Shown here: positions 1-12,561 of the stretch, in pieces
How the letters are laid out: each line of letters opens with the position of its first letter
Numbering within the stretch: position 1 is the first letter of the stretch
DNA from: Harmonia axyridis
Taxonomy: Eukaryota; Arthropoda; Insecta; Coleoptera; Coccinellidae
Direction: 5' to 3'
Length of the DNA stretch: 64,000 nt
Assembly (NCBI RefSeq): GCF_914767665.1
Contig: NC_059502.1
Coordinates: 45,929,812 to 45,993,811 of the forward strand
Position numbers and translations under genes: made by a program
The notes under the pieces: model-generated
The model's database searches: none
Seen by the model: only the letters and a program-made list of their open reading frames with translations
What the model was told of the DNA's origin: nothing

Positions 1-3000
1 TTATTCCCTTCTTTCTGTATAATGATCAATTATCCAAGTAAGCCATTCCACATTGTTGATTTTCTTGGACTCGGATGACACGCAGGTAGCTATAATCTTT
101 TACGTGGTAAGGTCAATTGCTGCTGTAACCACAAATGCACGACTGACTTCTGTTGTTGATTTCATTTGTTTGTTATTTCCTTCAATGTTTCTCATTCTAA
201 CATTTTTCATCGTATTGCACAGGGACGAAAGCTTGACACACGTGTCTAAGGAAACCACTTTGGTATAAGGGACTGTTCTTATTTCATTCTTTCTGTATAA
301 TGATCAATTATCCAAGTAAGCCATTCCACATTGTTGATTTTCTTGGACTCGGATGACACGCGGCTAGCTATAATCTCCCACGTGGTAAGGTCAATTGCTG
401 CTGTATCCACAATTGGACTGCTGACTTCTGTTGTTGATTTCATTTGTTTGTTATTTCCTTCAATGTTTCTCATTCTAACACTTCTCATCGTATTGCACAG
501 GGACGAAAGCTTGACACAGGTGTCTATGGAAACCACATTGGTATAAGGGACTGTTCTTATTCCCTTCTTTCTGTATGATGATCAATTATCCAAGTAAGCC
601 ATTCCACATTGTTGATTTTCTTGGACTCGGATGACACGCAGGTAGCTATAATCTTTAACGTGGTAAGGTCAATTGCTGCTGTAACCAAAAATGCACGACT
701 GACTTCTGTTGTTGATTTCATTGGTTTGTTATTTCCTTCAATGTTTCTCATTCTTACACTTTTCATCGTATTGCACAGGGACGAAAGCTTGACACACTTG
801 TCTAAGGAAACCACTTTGGTATAAGGGACTGTTCTTATTCCCTTCTTTATGTTTAATGAACAATAATCCGAGTAAGCCGTTCCACATTGTTGATTTTCTT
901 GGACTCGGATGTCACGCAGGTAGCTATAATCTCCCACGTGGTAAGGTCAATTGCTGCTGTAACCACAAATGCACGATTGACTTCTGTTGTTGATTTCATT
1001 CGTTTGTTATTTTCTTCAATGTTTCTCATTATAACACTTTTCATCGTATTGCACAGGGACGAAAGCTTGACACACTTGTCTAAGGAAACCACTTTGGTAT
1101 AAGGGACTGTTCTTATTCCCTTCTTAATGTTTAATTAACAATAATCCGAGTAAGCCGTTCAACATTGTTGATTTTCTTGGACTCGGATGTCACGCAGGTA
1201 GCTATAATCTCCCACGTGGTAAGGTCAATTGCTGCTGTAACCACAAATGCACGACTGACTTCTGTTGTTGATTTCATTCGTTTGTTATTTTCTTCAATGT
1301 TTCTCATTATAACACTTTTCATCGTATTGCCCAGGGACGAAAGCTTGACACACGTGTCTTTGGAAACCACATTGGTATAAGGGACTGTTCTTACTTCATT
1401 CTTTCTGTATAATGATCAATTATCCAAGATAGCCATTCCACATTGTTGATTTTCTTGGACTCGGATGTCGCGCAGGTAGCTATAATCTCCCACGTGGTAA
1501 GGTCAATTGCTGCTGTAATCACAAATGCACGACTGACTTCTGTTGTTGATTTGATTTGTTTGTTATTTCCTTCAATGTTTCTCATTCTAACACTTCTCAT
1601 CGTATGCCACAGGGACGAAAGCTTGACACACGTGTCTATGGAAACCACATTGGTATAAGGGACTGTTCTTATTCCCTTCTTTCTGTATAATGATCAATTA
1701 TCCAAGTAAGCCATTCCACATTGTTGATTTTCTTGGACTCGGATGACACGCAGGTAGCTATAATCTTTTACGTGGTAAGGTCAATTGCTGCTGTAACCAC
1801 AAATGCACGACTGACTTCTGTTGTTGATTTCATTTGTTTGTTATTTCCTTTAATGTTTCTCATTCTAACATTTTTCATCGTATTGCACAGGGACGAAAGC
1901 TTGACACACGTGTCTAAGGAAACCACTTTGGTATAAGGGACTGTTCTTATTCCCTTCTTTTTGTTCAATGAACAATTATCCAAGTAAGCCGTTCCACATT
2001 GTTGATTTTCTTGGACTCGGATGTCACGCAGGTAGAAGTAATCTTCCACGTGGTAAGGTCAATTGCTGCTGTAACCACAAATGCACGACTGACTTCTGTT
2101 GTTGATTTCATTCGTTTGTTATTTTCTTCAATGATTCTCATTCTAACACTTTTCATCGTATTGCACAGGGACGAAAGCTTGACACACGTGTCTATGGAAA
2201 CCACATTGGTATAAGGGACTGTTCTTATTTCATTCTTTCTGTATAATGATCAATCCAAGTAAGCCATTCCACATTGTTGATTTTCTTGGACTCGGATGAC
2301 ACGCAGGTAGCTATAATCTCCCACGTGGTAAGGTCAATTGCTGCTGTATCCACAATTGGACGACTGACTTCTGTTGTTGATTTGATTTGTTTGTTATTTC
2401 CTTCAATGTTTCTCATTCTAACACTTCTCATCGTATTGCACAGGGACGAAAGCTTGACACACGTGTCTATGGAAACCACATTGTTATGAGGGACTGTTCT
2501 TATTCCCTTCTTTCTGTATAATGATCAATTATCCAATTAAGCCATTCCACATTGTTGATTTTCTTGGACTCGGATGACACGCAGGTAGCTATAATCTTTT
2601 ACGTGGTAAGGTCAATTGCTGCTGTAACCACAAATGCACGACTGACTTCTGTTGTTGATTTCATTTGTTTGTTATTTCCTTTAATGTTTCTCATTCTAAC
2701 ATTTTTCATCGTATTGCACAGGGACGAAAGCTTGACACACGTGTCTAAGGAAACCACTTTGGTATAAGGGACTGTTCTTATTCCCTTCTTTTTGTTTAAT
2801 GAACAATTATCCAAGTAAGCCGTTCAACATTGTTGATTTTCTTGGGCTCGGATGTCACGCAGGTAGCTGTAATCTCCCACGTGGTAAGGTCAATTGCTGC
2901 TGTAACAACAAATGCACGACTGACTTCTGTTGATTTCATTCGTTTGTTATTTTCTTCAATGTTTCTCATTCTAACACTTTTCATCGTATTGCACAGGAAC

Positions 3001-4463
3001 GAAAGCTTGACACGCGTGTCTAAGGAAACCACTTTGGTATAAGGGACTGTTCTTATTCCCTTCTTTTTGTTTAATGAACAATTATCCAAGTAAGCCATTC
3101 CACATTGTTGATTTTCTTGGACTCGGATGTCACGCAGGTAGCTATAATCTCCCACGTGGTAAGGTTAATTGCTGCTGTAACCACGAATGCACGACTGACT
3201 TCTGTTGTTGATTTCATTCGTTTGTTATTTTTTTCAATGTTTCTCATTCTAACACTTTTCATCGTATTGCACAGGGACGAAAGCTTGACACGCGTGTCTA
3301 AGGAAACCACATTCGTATAAGGGACTGTTCTTATTCCCTTCTTTTTGTTTAATGAACAATTATCCAAGTAAGCAATTCCACATTGTTGATTTTCTTGGAC
3401 TCGGATGTCACGCAGGTAGCTATAATCTCCCACGTGGTAAGGTCAATTGCTGCTGTAATCACAAATGCACGACTGACTTCTGTTGTTGATTTGATTTGTT
3501 TGTTATTTCCTTCAATGTTTCTCATTCTAACACTTCTCATCGTATTGCACAGGGACGAAAGCTTGACACACGTGTCTAAGGAAACCACTTTGGTATATAG
3601 GACTGTTCTTATTCCCTTCTTTTTGTTTAATGAACAATTATCCAAGTAAGCCATTCCACATTGTTGATTTTCTTGGACTCGGATGTCACGCAGGTAGCTA
3701 TAATCTCCCACGTGGTAAGGTTAATTGCTGCTGTAACCACGAATGCACGACTGACTTCTGTTGTTGATTTCATTCGTTTGTTATTTTTTTCAATGTTTCT
3801 CATTCTAACACTTCTCATCGTATTGCACAGGGACGAAAGCTTGACACACGTGTCTAAGGAAACCACTTTGGTATAAGGGATTGTTCTTATTCCCTTCTTT
3901 TTGTTTAATGAACAATTATCCAAGTTAGCCGTTCCACATTGTTGATTTTCTTGGGCTCGGATGTCACGCAGGTAGCTGTAATCTCCCACGTGGTAAGGTC
4001 AATTGCTGCTGTAACCACAAATGCACGACTGACTTCTGTTGTTGATTTCATTTGTTTGTTATTTCCTTTAATGTTTCTCATTCTAACATTTTTCATCGTA
4101 TTGCACAGGGACGAAAGCTTGACACACGTGTCTAAGGAAACCACTTTGGTATAAGGGATTGTTCTTATTCCCTTCTTTTTGTTTAATGAACAATTATCCA
4201 AGTTAGCCGTTCCACATTGTTGATTTTCTTGGGCTCGGATGTCACGCAGGTAGCTGTAATCTCCCACGTGGTAAGGTCAATTGCTGCTGTAACCACAAAT
4301 GCACGACTGACTTCTGTTGTTGATTTCATTTGTTTGTTATTTCCTTCAATGTTTCTCATTCTAACACTTTTCATCGTATTGCACAGGGACGAAAGCTTGA
4401 CACACGTGTCTAAGGAAACCACTTTGGTATAAGGGACTGTTCTTATTCCCTTCTTTATTTTTA

Positions 4464-4741
4464 ATGAACAATTATCCGAGTAAGCCGTTCCACATTGTTG
4501 ATTTTCTTGGACTCGGATGTCACGCAGGTATCTTTAATCTCCCACGTGGTAAGGTCAATTGCTGCTGTAACCACAAATGCACGACTGACTTCTTTCTGTT
4601 GTTGATTTCATTCGTTTGTTATTTTCTTCAATGTTTCTCATTCTAACACTTTTCATCGTTTTGCACAGGGACGAAAGCTTGACACACGTGTCTATGGAAA
4701 CCACATTGTTATAAGGGACTGTTCTTATTCCCTTCTTTTTG
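4464..4741. repeat. Satellite monomer with 4-bp insertion (282 bp lineage)
   Basis: The usual gacttctgttgttg reads gacttctttctgttgttg near 4588, a 4-bp gain, and the same monomer has gtatctttaatc. An identical combination occurs at 6692-6973 (insertion near 6816). The two are copies of one another rather than independent events. Confidence 0.8.
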
Positions 4742-6691
4742 TTTAATGAACAATTATCCAAGTAAGCCATTCCACATTGTTGATTTTCTTGGACTCGGAT
4801 GTCACGCAGGTAGCTATAATCTCCCACGTGGTAAGGTTAATTGCTGCTGTAACCACGAATGCACGACTGACTTCTGTTGTTGATTTCATTCGTTTGTTAT
4901 TTTCTTCAATGTTTCTCATTCTAACACTTTTCATCGTATTGCACAGGGACGAAAGCTTGACACGCGTGTCTAAGGAAACCACATTCGTATAAGGGTCTGT
5001 TCTTATTCCCTTCTTTTTGTTTAATGAACAATTATCCAAGTAAGCAATTCCACATTGTTGATTTTCTTGGACTCGGAAGTCACGCAGGTAGCTATAATCT
5101 CCCACGTGGTAAGGTCAATTGCTGCTGTAATCACAAATGCACGACTGACTTCTGTTGTTGATTTGATTTGTTTGTTATTTCCTTCAATGTTTCTCATTCT
5201 AACACTTCTCATCGTATTGCACAGGGACGAAAGCTTGACACACGTGTCTAAGGAAACCACTTTGGTATAAGGGATTGTTCTTATTCCCTTCTTTTTGTTT
5301 AATGAACAATTATCCAAGTTAGCCGTTCCACATTGTTGATTTTCTTGGGCTCGGATGTCACGCAGGTAGCTGTAATCTCCCACGTGGTAAGGTCAATTGC
5401 TGCTGTAACCACAAATGCACGACTGACTTCTGTTGTTGATTTCATTCGTTTGTTATTTTCTTCAATGTTTCTCATTCTTACACTTTTCATCGTATTGCAC
5501 AGGGACGAAAGCTTGACACACGTGTCTATGGAAACCACATTGGTATAAGGGACTGTTCTTATTCCCTTCTTTCTGTATAATGATCAATTATCCAAGTAAG
5601 CCATTCCACATTGTTGATTTTCTTGGACTCGGATGACACGCAGGTAGCTATAATCTTTTACGTGGTAAGGTCAAATGCTGCTGTAACCACAAATGCACGA
5701 CTGACTTCTGTTGTTGATTTCATTTGTTTGTTATTTCCTTTAATGTTTCTCATTCTAACATTTTTCATCGTATTGCACAGGGACGAAAGCTTGACACACG
5801 TGTCTAAGGAAACCACTTTGGTATAAGGGACTGTTCTCATTCCCTTCTTTTTGTTTAATGAACAATTATCCAAGTAAGCCGTTCCACATTGTTGATTTTC
5901 TTGGGCTCGGATGTCACGCAGGTAGCTGTAATCTTCCACGTGGTAAGGTCAATTGCTGCTGTAACCACAAATGCACGACTGACTTCTGTTGTTGATTTCA
6001 TTCGTTTGTTATTTTCTTCAATGTTTCTCATTCTAACACTTTTCATCGTATTGCACAGGGACGAAAGCTTGACACACGTGTCTATGGAAAACACATTGGT
6101 ATAAGGGACTGTTCTTATTTCATTCTTTCTGTATAATGATCAATTATCCAAGTAAGCCATTCCACATTGTTGATTTTCTTGGAATCGGATGACACGCGGG
6201 TAGCTATAATCTCCCACGTGGTAAGGTCAATTGCTGCTGTATCCACAATTGGACGGCTGACTTCTGTTGTTGATTTCATTTGTTTTTTATTTCCTTCAAT
6301 GTTTCTCATTCTAACACTTCTCATCGTATTGCACAGGGACGAAAGTTTGACACACGTGTCTATGGAAACCACATTGGTATAAGGGACTGTTCTTATTCCC
6401 TTCTTTCTGTATGATGATCAATTATCCAAGTAAGCCATTCCACATTGTTGATTTTCTTGGACTCGGATGACACGCAGGTAGCTATAATCTTTAACGTGGT
6501 AAGGTCAATTGCTGCTGTAACCACAAATGCACGACTGACTTCTGTTGTTGATTTCATTTGTTTGTTATTTCCTCCAATGTTTCTCATTCTAACACTTTTC
6601 ATCGTATTGCACAGGGACGAAAGCTTGACACACGTGTCTAAGGAAACCACTTTGGTATAAGGGACTGTTCTTATTCCCTTCTTTATTTTTA

Positions 6692-6973
6692 ATGAACAAT
6701 TATCCGAGTAAGCCGTTCCACATTGTTGATTTTCTTGGACTCGGATGTCACGCAGGTATCTTTAATCTCCCACGTGGTAAGGTCAATTGCTGCTGTAACC
6801 ACAAATGCACGACTGACTTCTTTCTGTTGTTGATTTCATTCGTTTGTTATTTTCTTCAATGTTTCTCATTCTAACACTTTTCATCGTATTGCACAGGGAC
6901 GAAAGCTTGACACACGTGTCTATGGAAACCACATTGTTATAAGGGACTGTTCTTATTCCTTTCTTTCTGTATA
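6692..6973. repeat. Second copy of the 4-bp-insertion monomer
   Basis: Matches the 4464 monomer in the extra bases of gacttctttctg, in gtatctttaatc and in the tttatttttaatg linker, at an offset of 2228 bp (8 monomers plus 4). Confidence 0.8.
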
Positions 6974-9179
6974 ATGATCAATTATCCAAGTAAGCCATTC
7001 CACATTGTTGATTTTCTTGGACTCGGATGACACGCAGGTAGCTATAATCTTTTACGTGGTAAGGTCAATTGCTGCTGTAACCACAAATGCACGACTGATA
7101 TCTGTTGTTGATTTCATTTGTTTGTTATTTCCTTTAATGTTTCTCATTCTAACATTTTTCATCGTATTGCACAGGGACGAAAGCTTGACACACGTGTCTA
7201 AGGAAACCACTTTGGTATAAGGGACTGTTCTTATTCCCTTCTTTTTGTTTAATGAACAATTATCCCAGTAAGCCGTTCCACATTGTTGATTTTCTTGGAC
7301 TCGGATGACACGCAGGTAGCTATAATCTCCCACGTGGTAAGGTCAATTGCTGCTGTATCCACAATTGGACGGCTGACTTCTGTTGTTGATTTCATTTGTT
7401 TTTTATTTCCTTCAATGTTTCTCATTCTAACACTTCTCATCGTATTGCACAGGGACGAAAGTTTGACACACGTGTCTATGGAAACCACATTGTTATAAGG
7501 GACTGTTCTTATTCCTTTCTTTCTGTATAATGATCAATTATCCAAGTAAGCCATTCCACATTGTTGATTTTCTTGGACTCGGATGACACGCAGGTAGCTA
7601 TAATCTTTTACGTGGTAAGGTCAATTGCTGCTGTAACCACAAATGCACGACTGATATCTGTTGTTGATTTCATTTGTTTGTTATTTCCTTTAATGTTTCT
7701 CATTCTAACATTTTTCATCGTATTGCACAGGGACGAAAGCTTGACACACGTGTCTAAGGAAACCACTTTGGTATAAGGGACTGTTCTTATTCCCTTCTTT
7801 TTGTTTAATGAACAATTATCCCAGTAAGCCATTCCACATTGTTGATTTTCTTGGACTCGGATGTCACGCAGGTAGCTATAATCTCCCACGTGGTAAGGTC
7901 AATTGCTGCTGTAACCACGAATGCACGACTGACTTCTGTTGTTGATTTCATTCGTTTGTTATTTTCTTCAATGTTTCTCATTCTAACACTTTTCATCGTA
8001 TTGCACATGGACGAAAGCTTGACACGCGTGTCTATGGAAACCACATTGTTATAAGGGACTGTTCTTATTCCCTTCTTTCTGTATAATGATAAATTATCCA
8101 AGTAAGCCATTCCACATTGTTGATTTTCTTGGACTCGGATGACACGCAGGTAGCTATAATCTTTTACGTGGTAAGGTCAATTGCTGCTGTAACCACAAAT
8201 GCACGACTGACTTCTGTTGTTGATTTCATTTGTTTGTTATTTCCTTTAATGTTTCTCATTCTAACATTTTTCATCGTATTGCACAGGGACGAAAGCTTGA
8301 CACACGTGTCTAAGGAAACCACTTTGGTATAAGGGACTGTTCTTATTTCATTCTTTCTGTATAATGATCAATTATCCAAGTAGGCCATTCCACATTGTTG
8401 ATTTTCTTGGACTCGGATGACACGCGGGTAGCTATAATCTCCCACGTGGTAAGGTCAATTGCTGCTGTATCCACAATTGGACGGCTGACTTCTGTTGTTG
8501 ATTTCATTTGTTTTTTATTTCCCTCAATGTTTCTCATTCTAACACTTTTCATCGTATTGCACAGGGACGAAAGCTTGACACACGTGTCTAAGGAAACCAC
8601 TTTGGTATAAGGGACTGTTCTTATTCCCTTCTTTATGTTTAATGAACAATTATCCGAGTAAGCCGTTCCACATTGTTGATTTTCTTGGACTCGGATGTCA
8701 CGCAGGTAGCTATAATCTCCCACGTGGTAAGGTCACTTGCTGCTGTAACCACAAATGCACGACTGACTTCTGTTGTTGATTTCATTCGTTTGTTATTTTC
8801 TTCAATGTTTCTCATTATAACACTTTTCATCGTATTGCACAGGGACGAAAGCTTGACACACGTGTCTATGGAAACCACATTGGTATAAGGGACTGTTCTT
8901 ACTTCATTCTTTCTGTATAATGATCAATTATCCAAGATAGCCATTCCACATTGTTGATTTTCTTGGACTCGGATGTCACGCAGGTAGCTATAATCTCCCA
9001 CGTGGTAAGGTCATTTGCTGCTGTAACCACAAATGCACGACTGACTTCTAATGTTGATTTCATTTGTTTGTTATTTCCTTCAATGTTTCTCATTCTAACA
9101 CTTCTCATCGTATTGCACAGGGACGAAAGCTTGACACACGTGTCTAAGGAAACCACTTTGGTATGAGGGACTGTTCTTA

Positions 9180-9190
9180 TTTTTTTTTTT
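9180..9190. repeat. Homopolymer T run in a satellite linker
   Basis: Eleven T residues replace the usual tcccttcttt of the linker between the monomers at 8951 and 9227. The neighbouring linker at 9456-9470 is also T-rich (ctctttttttt). The linker is the most length-prone part of the monomer. Confidence 0.8.
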
Positions 9191-9504
9191 GTTCAATCAA
9201 CAATTATCCAAGTAGGCTATTCCACATTGTTGATTTTCTTGGACTCGGATGTCACGCAGGTAGTTATAATCTCCCACGTGGTAAGGTCAATTGCTGCTGT
9301 AACCACAAATGCACGACTGACTTCTAATGTTGATTTCATTTGTTTGTTATTTCTTTCAATGTTTCACATTCTAACACTTCTCATCGTATTGCACAGGGAC
9401 GAAAGCTTGACACACGTGTCTAAGGAAACCACTTTGGTATAAGGGACTGTTCTTATTCTCTTTTTTTTGTTTAATCAACAATTATCCAAGTAGGCCATTC
9501 CACA

Positions 9505-9782
9505 TTGTTGATTTTCTTGGACTCGGATGTCACGCAGGTAGCTATAATCTCCCACGTGGTAAGGTCAATTGCTGCTGTAACCACAAATGCACGACTGACT
9601 TCTGTTGTTGATTTCATTTGTTTGTTATTTCCTTCTATGTTTCTCATTCTAACACTTTTCATCGTATTGCACAGGGACGAAAGCTTGACACACGTGTCTA
9701 AGGAAACCACATTGGTATAAGGGACTGTTCTTATTCCCTTCTTTCTGTATAATGATCAATTATCCAAGTAAGCCATTCCACA
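9505..9782. repeat. Representative satellite monomer (278 bp)
   Basis: A typical unit for orientation. It opens with ttgttgattttcttggac at 9505. It carries a first CACGTG at 9553-9558 within the palindrome ccacgtgg, then ggtcaattgctgctgtaa, which is nearly constant. A second ttgttgattt follows at 9605. The most conserved block is 9659-9691, ending in the HindIII site at 9681-9686. A second CACGTG lies at 9691-9696 within acacgtgt. The T-rich linker after taagggactgttcttatt is the most length-variable part. The two CACGTG motifs lie 138 bp apart and 140 bp from the next unit's, close to half a monomer. Confidence 0.9.
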
Positions 9783-10735
9783 TTGTTGATTTTCTTGGAC
9801 TCGGATGACACGCAGGTAGCTATAATCTTTTACGTGGTTAGGTAAATTGCTGCTGTATCCACAAATGCACGACTGACTTCTGTTGTTGATTTCATTTGTT
9901 TGTTATTTCCTTCTATGTTTCTCATTCTAACACTTTTCATCGTATTGCACAGGGACGAAAGCTTGACACGCGTGTCTAAGGAAACAACTTTGGTATAAGG
10001 GACTGTTCTTATTCCCTTCGTTTTGTTTAATGAACAATTATCCAAGTAAGCCATTCCACATTGTTGATTTTCTTGGAATCGGATGACACGCGGGTAGCTA
10101 TAATCTCCCACGTGGTAAGGTCAATTGCTGCTGTAACCACAATTGGACGGCTGACTTCTGTTGTTGATTTCATTTGTTAGTAATTTCCTTCAATGTTTCT
10201 CATTCTAACACTTCTCATCGTATTGCACAGGGACGAAAGCTTGACACACGTGTCTATGTAAACCACATTGGTATAAGGGACTGTTCTTATTCCCTTCTTT
10301 CTGTATGATGATCAATTATCCGAGTAAGCCATTCCACATTGTTGATTTTCTTGGACTCGGATGACACGCAGGTAGCTATAATCTGTAACGTGGTAAGGTC
10401 AATTGCTGCTGTAACCACAAATGCACGACTGACTTCTGTTGTTGATTTCATTTGTTTGTTATTTCCTTCAATGTTTCTCATTCTTACACTTTTCATCGTA
10501 TTGCACAGGGACGAAAGCTTGACACACGTGTCTAAGGAAACCACTTTGGTATAAGGGACTGTTCTTATTCCCTTCTTTCTGTTCAATGAACAATTATCCA
10601 AGTAAGCCGTTCCACATTGTTGATTTTCTTGGGCTCGGATATCACGCAGGTAGCTGTAATCTTCCACGTGGTAAGGTCAATTGCTGCTGTAACCACAAAT
10701 GCACGACTGACTTCTGTTGTTGATTTCATTCGTTT

Positions 10736-12370
10736 GTTATTTTCTTCAATGATTCTCATTCTAACACTTTTCATCGTATTGCACAGGGACGAAAGCTTGA
10801 CACACGTGTCTATGGAAACCACATTGGTATAAGGGACTGTTCTTAGTTCATTCTTTCTGTATAATGATCAATTATCCAAGTAAGCCATTCCACATTGTTG
10901 ATTTTCTTGGACTCGGATGACACGCGGGTAGCTATAATCTCCCACGTGGTAAGGTCAATTGCTGCTGTATCCACAATTGGACGGCTGACTTCTGTTGTTG
11001 ATTTCATTTGTTTTTTATTTCCTTCAATGTTTCTCATTCTAACACTTCTCATCGTATTGCACAGGGACGAAAGCTTGACACACGTGTCTATGGAAACCAC
11101 ATTGGTATAAGGGACTGTTCTTATTCCCTTCTTTCTGTATGATGATCAATTATCCAAGTAAGCCATTCCACATTGTTGATTTTCTTGGACTCGGATGACA
11201 CGCAGGTAGCTATAATCTTTAACGTGGTAAGGTCAATTGCTGCTGTAACCACAAATGCACGACTGACTTCTGTTGTTGATTTCATTTGTTTGTTATTTCC
11301 TTCAATGTTTCTCATTCTTACACTTTTCATCGTATTGCACAGGGACGAAAGCTTGACACAAGTGACTAAGGAAACCACTTTGGTATAAGGGACTGTTCTT
11401 ATGCCCTTCTTTATGTTTAATGAACAATTATCCGAGTAAGCCGTTCCACATTGTTGATTTTCTTGGACTCGGATGTCACGCAGGTATCTATAATCTCCCA
11501 CGTGGTGAGGTCAATTGCTGCTGTAACCATAAATGCACGACTGACTTCTGTTGCTGATTTCATTCGTTTGTTATTTTCTTCAATGTTTCTCATTCTAACA
11601 CTTTTCATCGTATTGCACAGGGACGAAAGCTTGACACACGTGTCTATGGAAACCACATTGGTATAAGGGACTGTTCTTACTTCATTCTTTCTGTATAATG
11701 ATCAATTATCCAAGTAAGCCATTCCACATTGTTGATTTTCTTGGACTCGGATGTCACGCAGGTAGCTATAATCTCCCACGTGGTAAGGTCAATTGCTGCT
11801 GTAATCACAAATGCACGACTGACTTCTGTTGTTGATTTGATTTGTTTGTTATTACCTTCAATGTTTCTCATTCTAACACTTCTCATCGTATTGCACAGGG
11901 ACGAAAGCTTGACACACGTGTCTATGGAAACCACATTGTTATAAGGGACTGTTCTTATTCCCTTCTTTCTGTATAATGATCAATTATCCAAGTAAGCCAT
12001 TCCACATTGTTGATTTTCTTGGACTCGGATGACACGCAGGTAGCTATAATCTTTTACGTGGTAAGGTCAATTGCTGCTGTAACCACAAATGCACGACTGA
12101 CTTCTGTTGTTGATTTCATTTGTTTGTTATTTCCTTTAATGTTTCTCATTCTAACATTTTTCATCGTATTGCACAGGGACGAAAGCTTGACACACGTGTC
12201 TAAGGAAACCACTTTGGTATAAGGACTGTTCTTATTCCCTTCTTTTTGTTTAATGAACAATTATCCAAGTAAGCCGTTCAACATTGTTGATTTTCTTGGG
12301 CTCGAATGTCACGCAGGTAGCTGTAATCTCCCACGTGGTAAGGTCAATTGCTGTTGTAACCACAAATGCA
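10736..12370. repeat. Duplicated block (offset 5559 bp), copy A
   Basis: Shares ordered rare variants with 16295-17929: caatgattctc (10747), the linker gttcttagttcatt (10840), the linker cttatgccc (11398), gtggtgaggtc with aaccataaatg (11502-11534), ttgctgattt (11561) and the 1-bp-short linker tataaggactg (12221). The offset is 20 monomers minus one base. Confidence 0.82.
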
Positions 12371-12561
12371 CGACTGACTTCTGTTGTTGATTTCATTTGT
12401 TTGTTATTTCCTTCAATGTTTCTCATTCTAACACTTTTCATCGTATTGCACAGGGACGAAAGCTTGACACACGTGTCTAAGGAAACCACTTTGGTATAAG
12501 GGACTGTTCTTATTCCCTTCTTTATTTTTAATGAACAATTATCCGAGTAAGCCGTTCCACA

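Noticed and set aside
53..268. Plus-strand 71-codon open frame repeated in nearly every monomer
   Set aside because: It starts at TTG rather than ATG and ends at the same taa in each monomer. The 278-bp period shifts frame every repeat. Variants such as gac/gtc, cgc/tgt and a 3-bp loss change residues freely. These are marks of repeat DNA, not of a conserved peptide family.
509..546. Bacterial-type promoter pieces (ttgaca, tataat, tataag) in every monomer
   Set aside because: Spacing is wrong (about 25 bases between ttgaca and tataag), the DNA is eukaryotic, and the motifs repeat simply because the monomer does.
4464..4646. Cysteine-rich 60-codon frame at 4464 (also 6692, 13589, 33869)
   Set aside because: It is an alternative reading of the same satellite DNA, made visible by local indels or a chance ATG. 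The residues follow from the repeat sequence, not from a cysteine-rich protein.
9505..9782. 278-bp monomer as a dimer of two 139-bp subunits
   Set aside because: CACGTG recurs at half-monomer distance, but ttgttgattt recurs at 100 bp. The two halves do not align beyond short matches such as cacgtg and taagg, so an ancestral dimer is not supported by eye.
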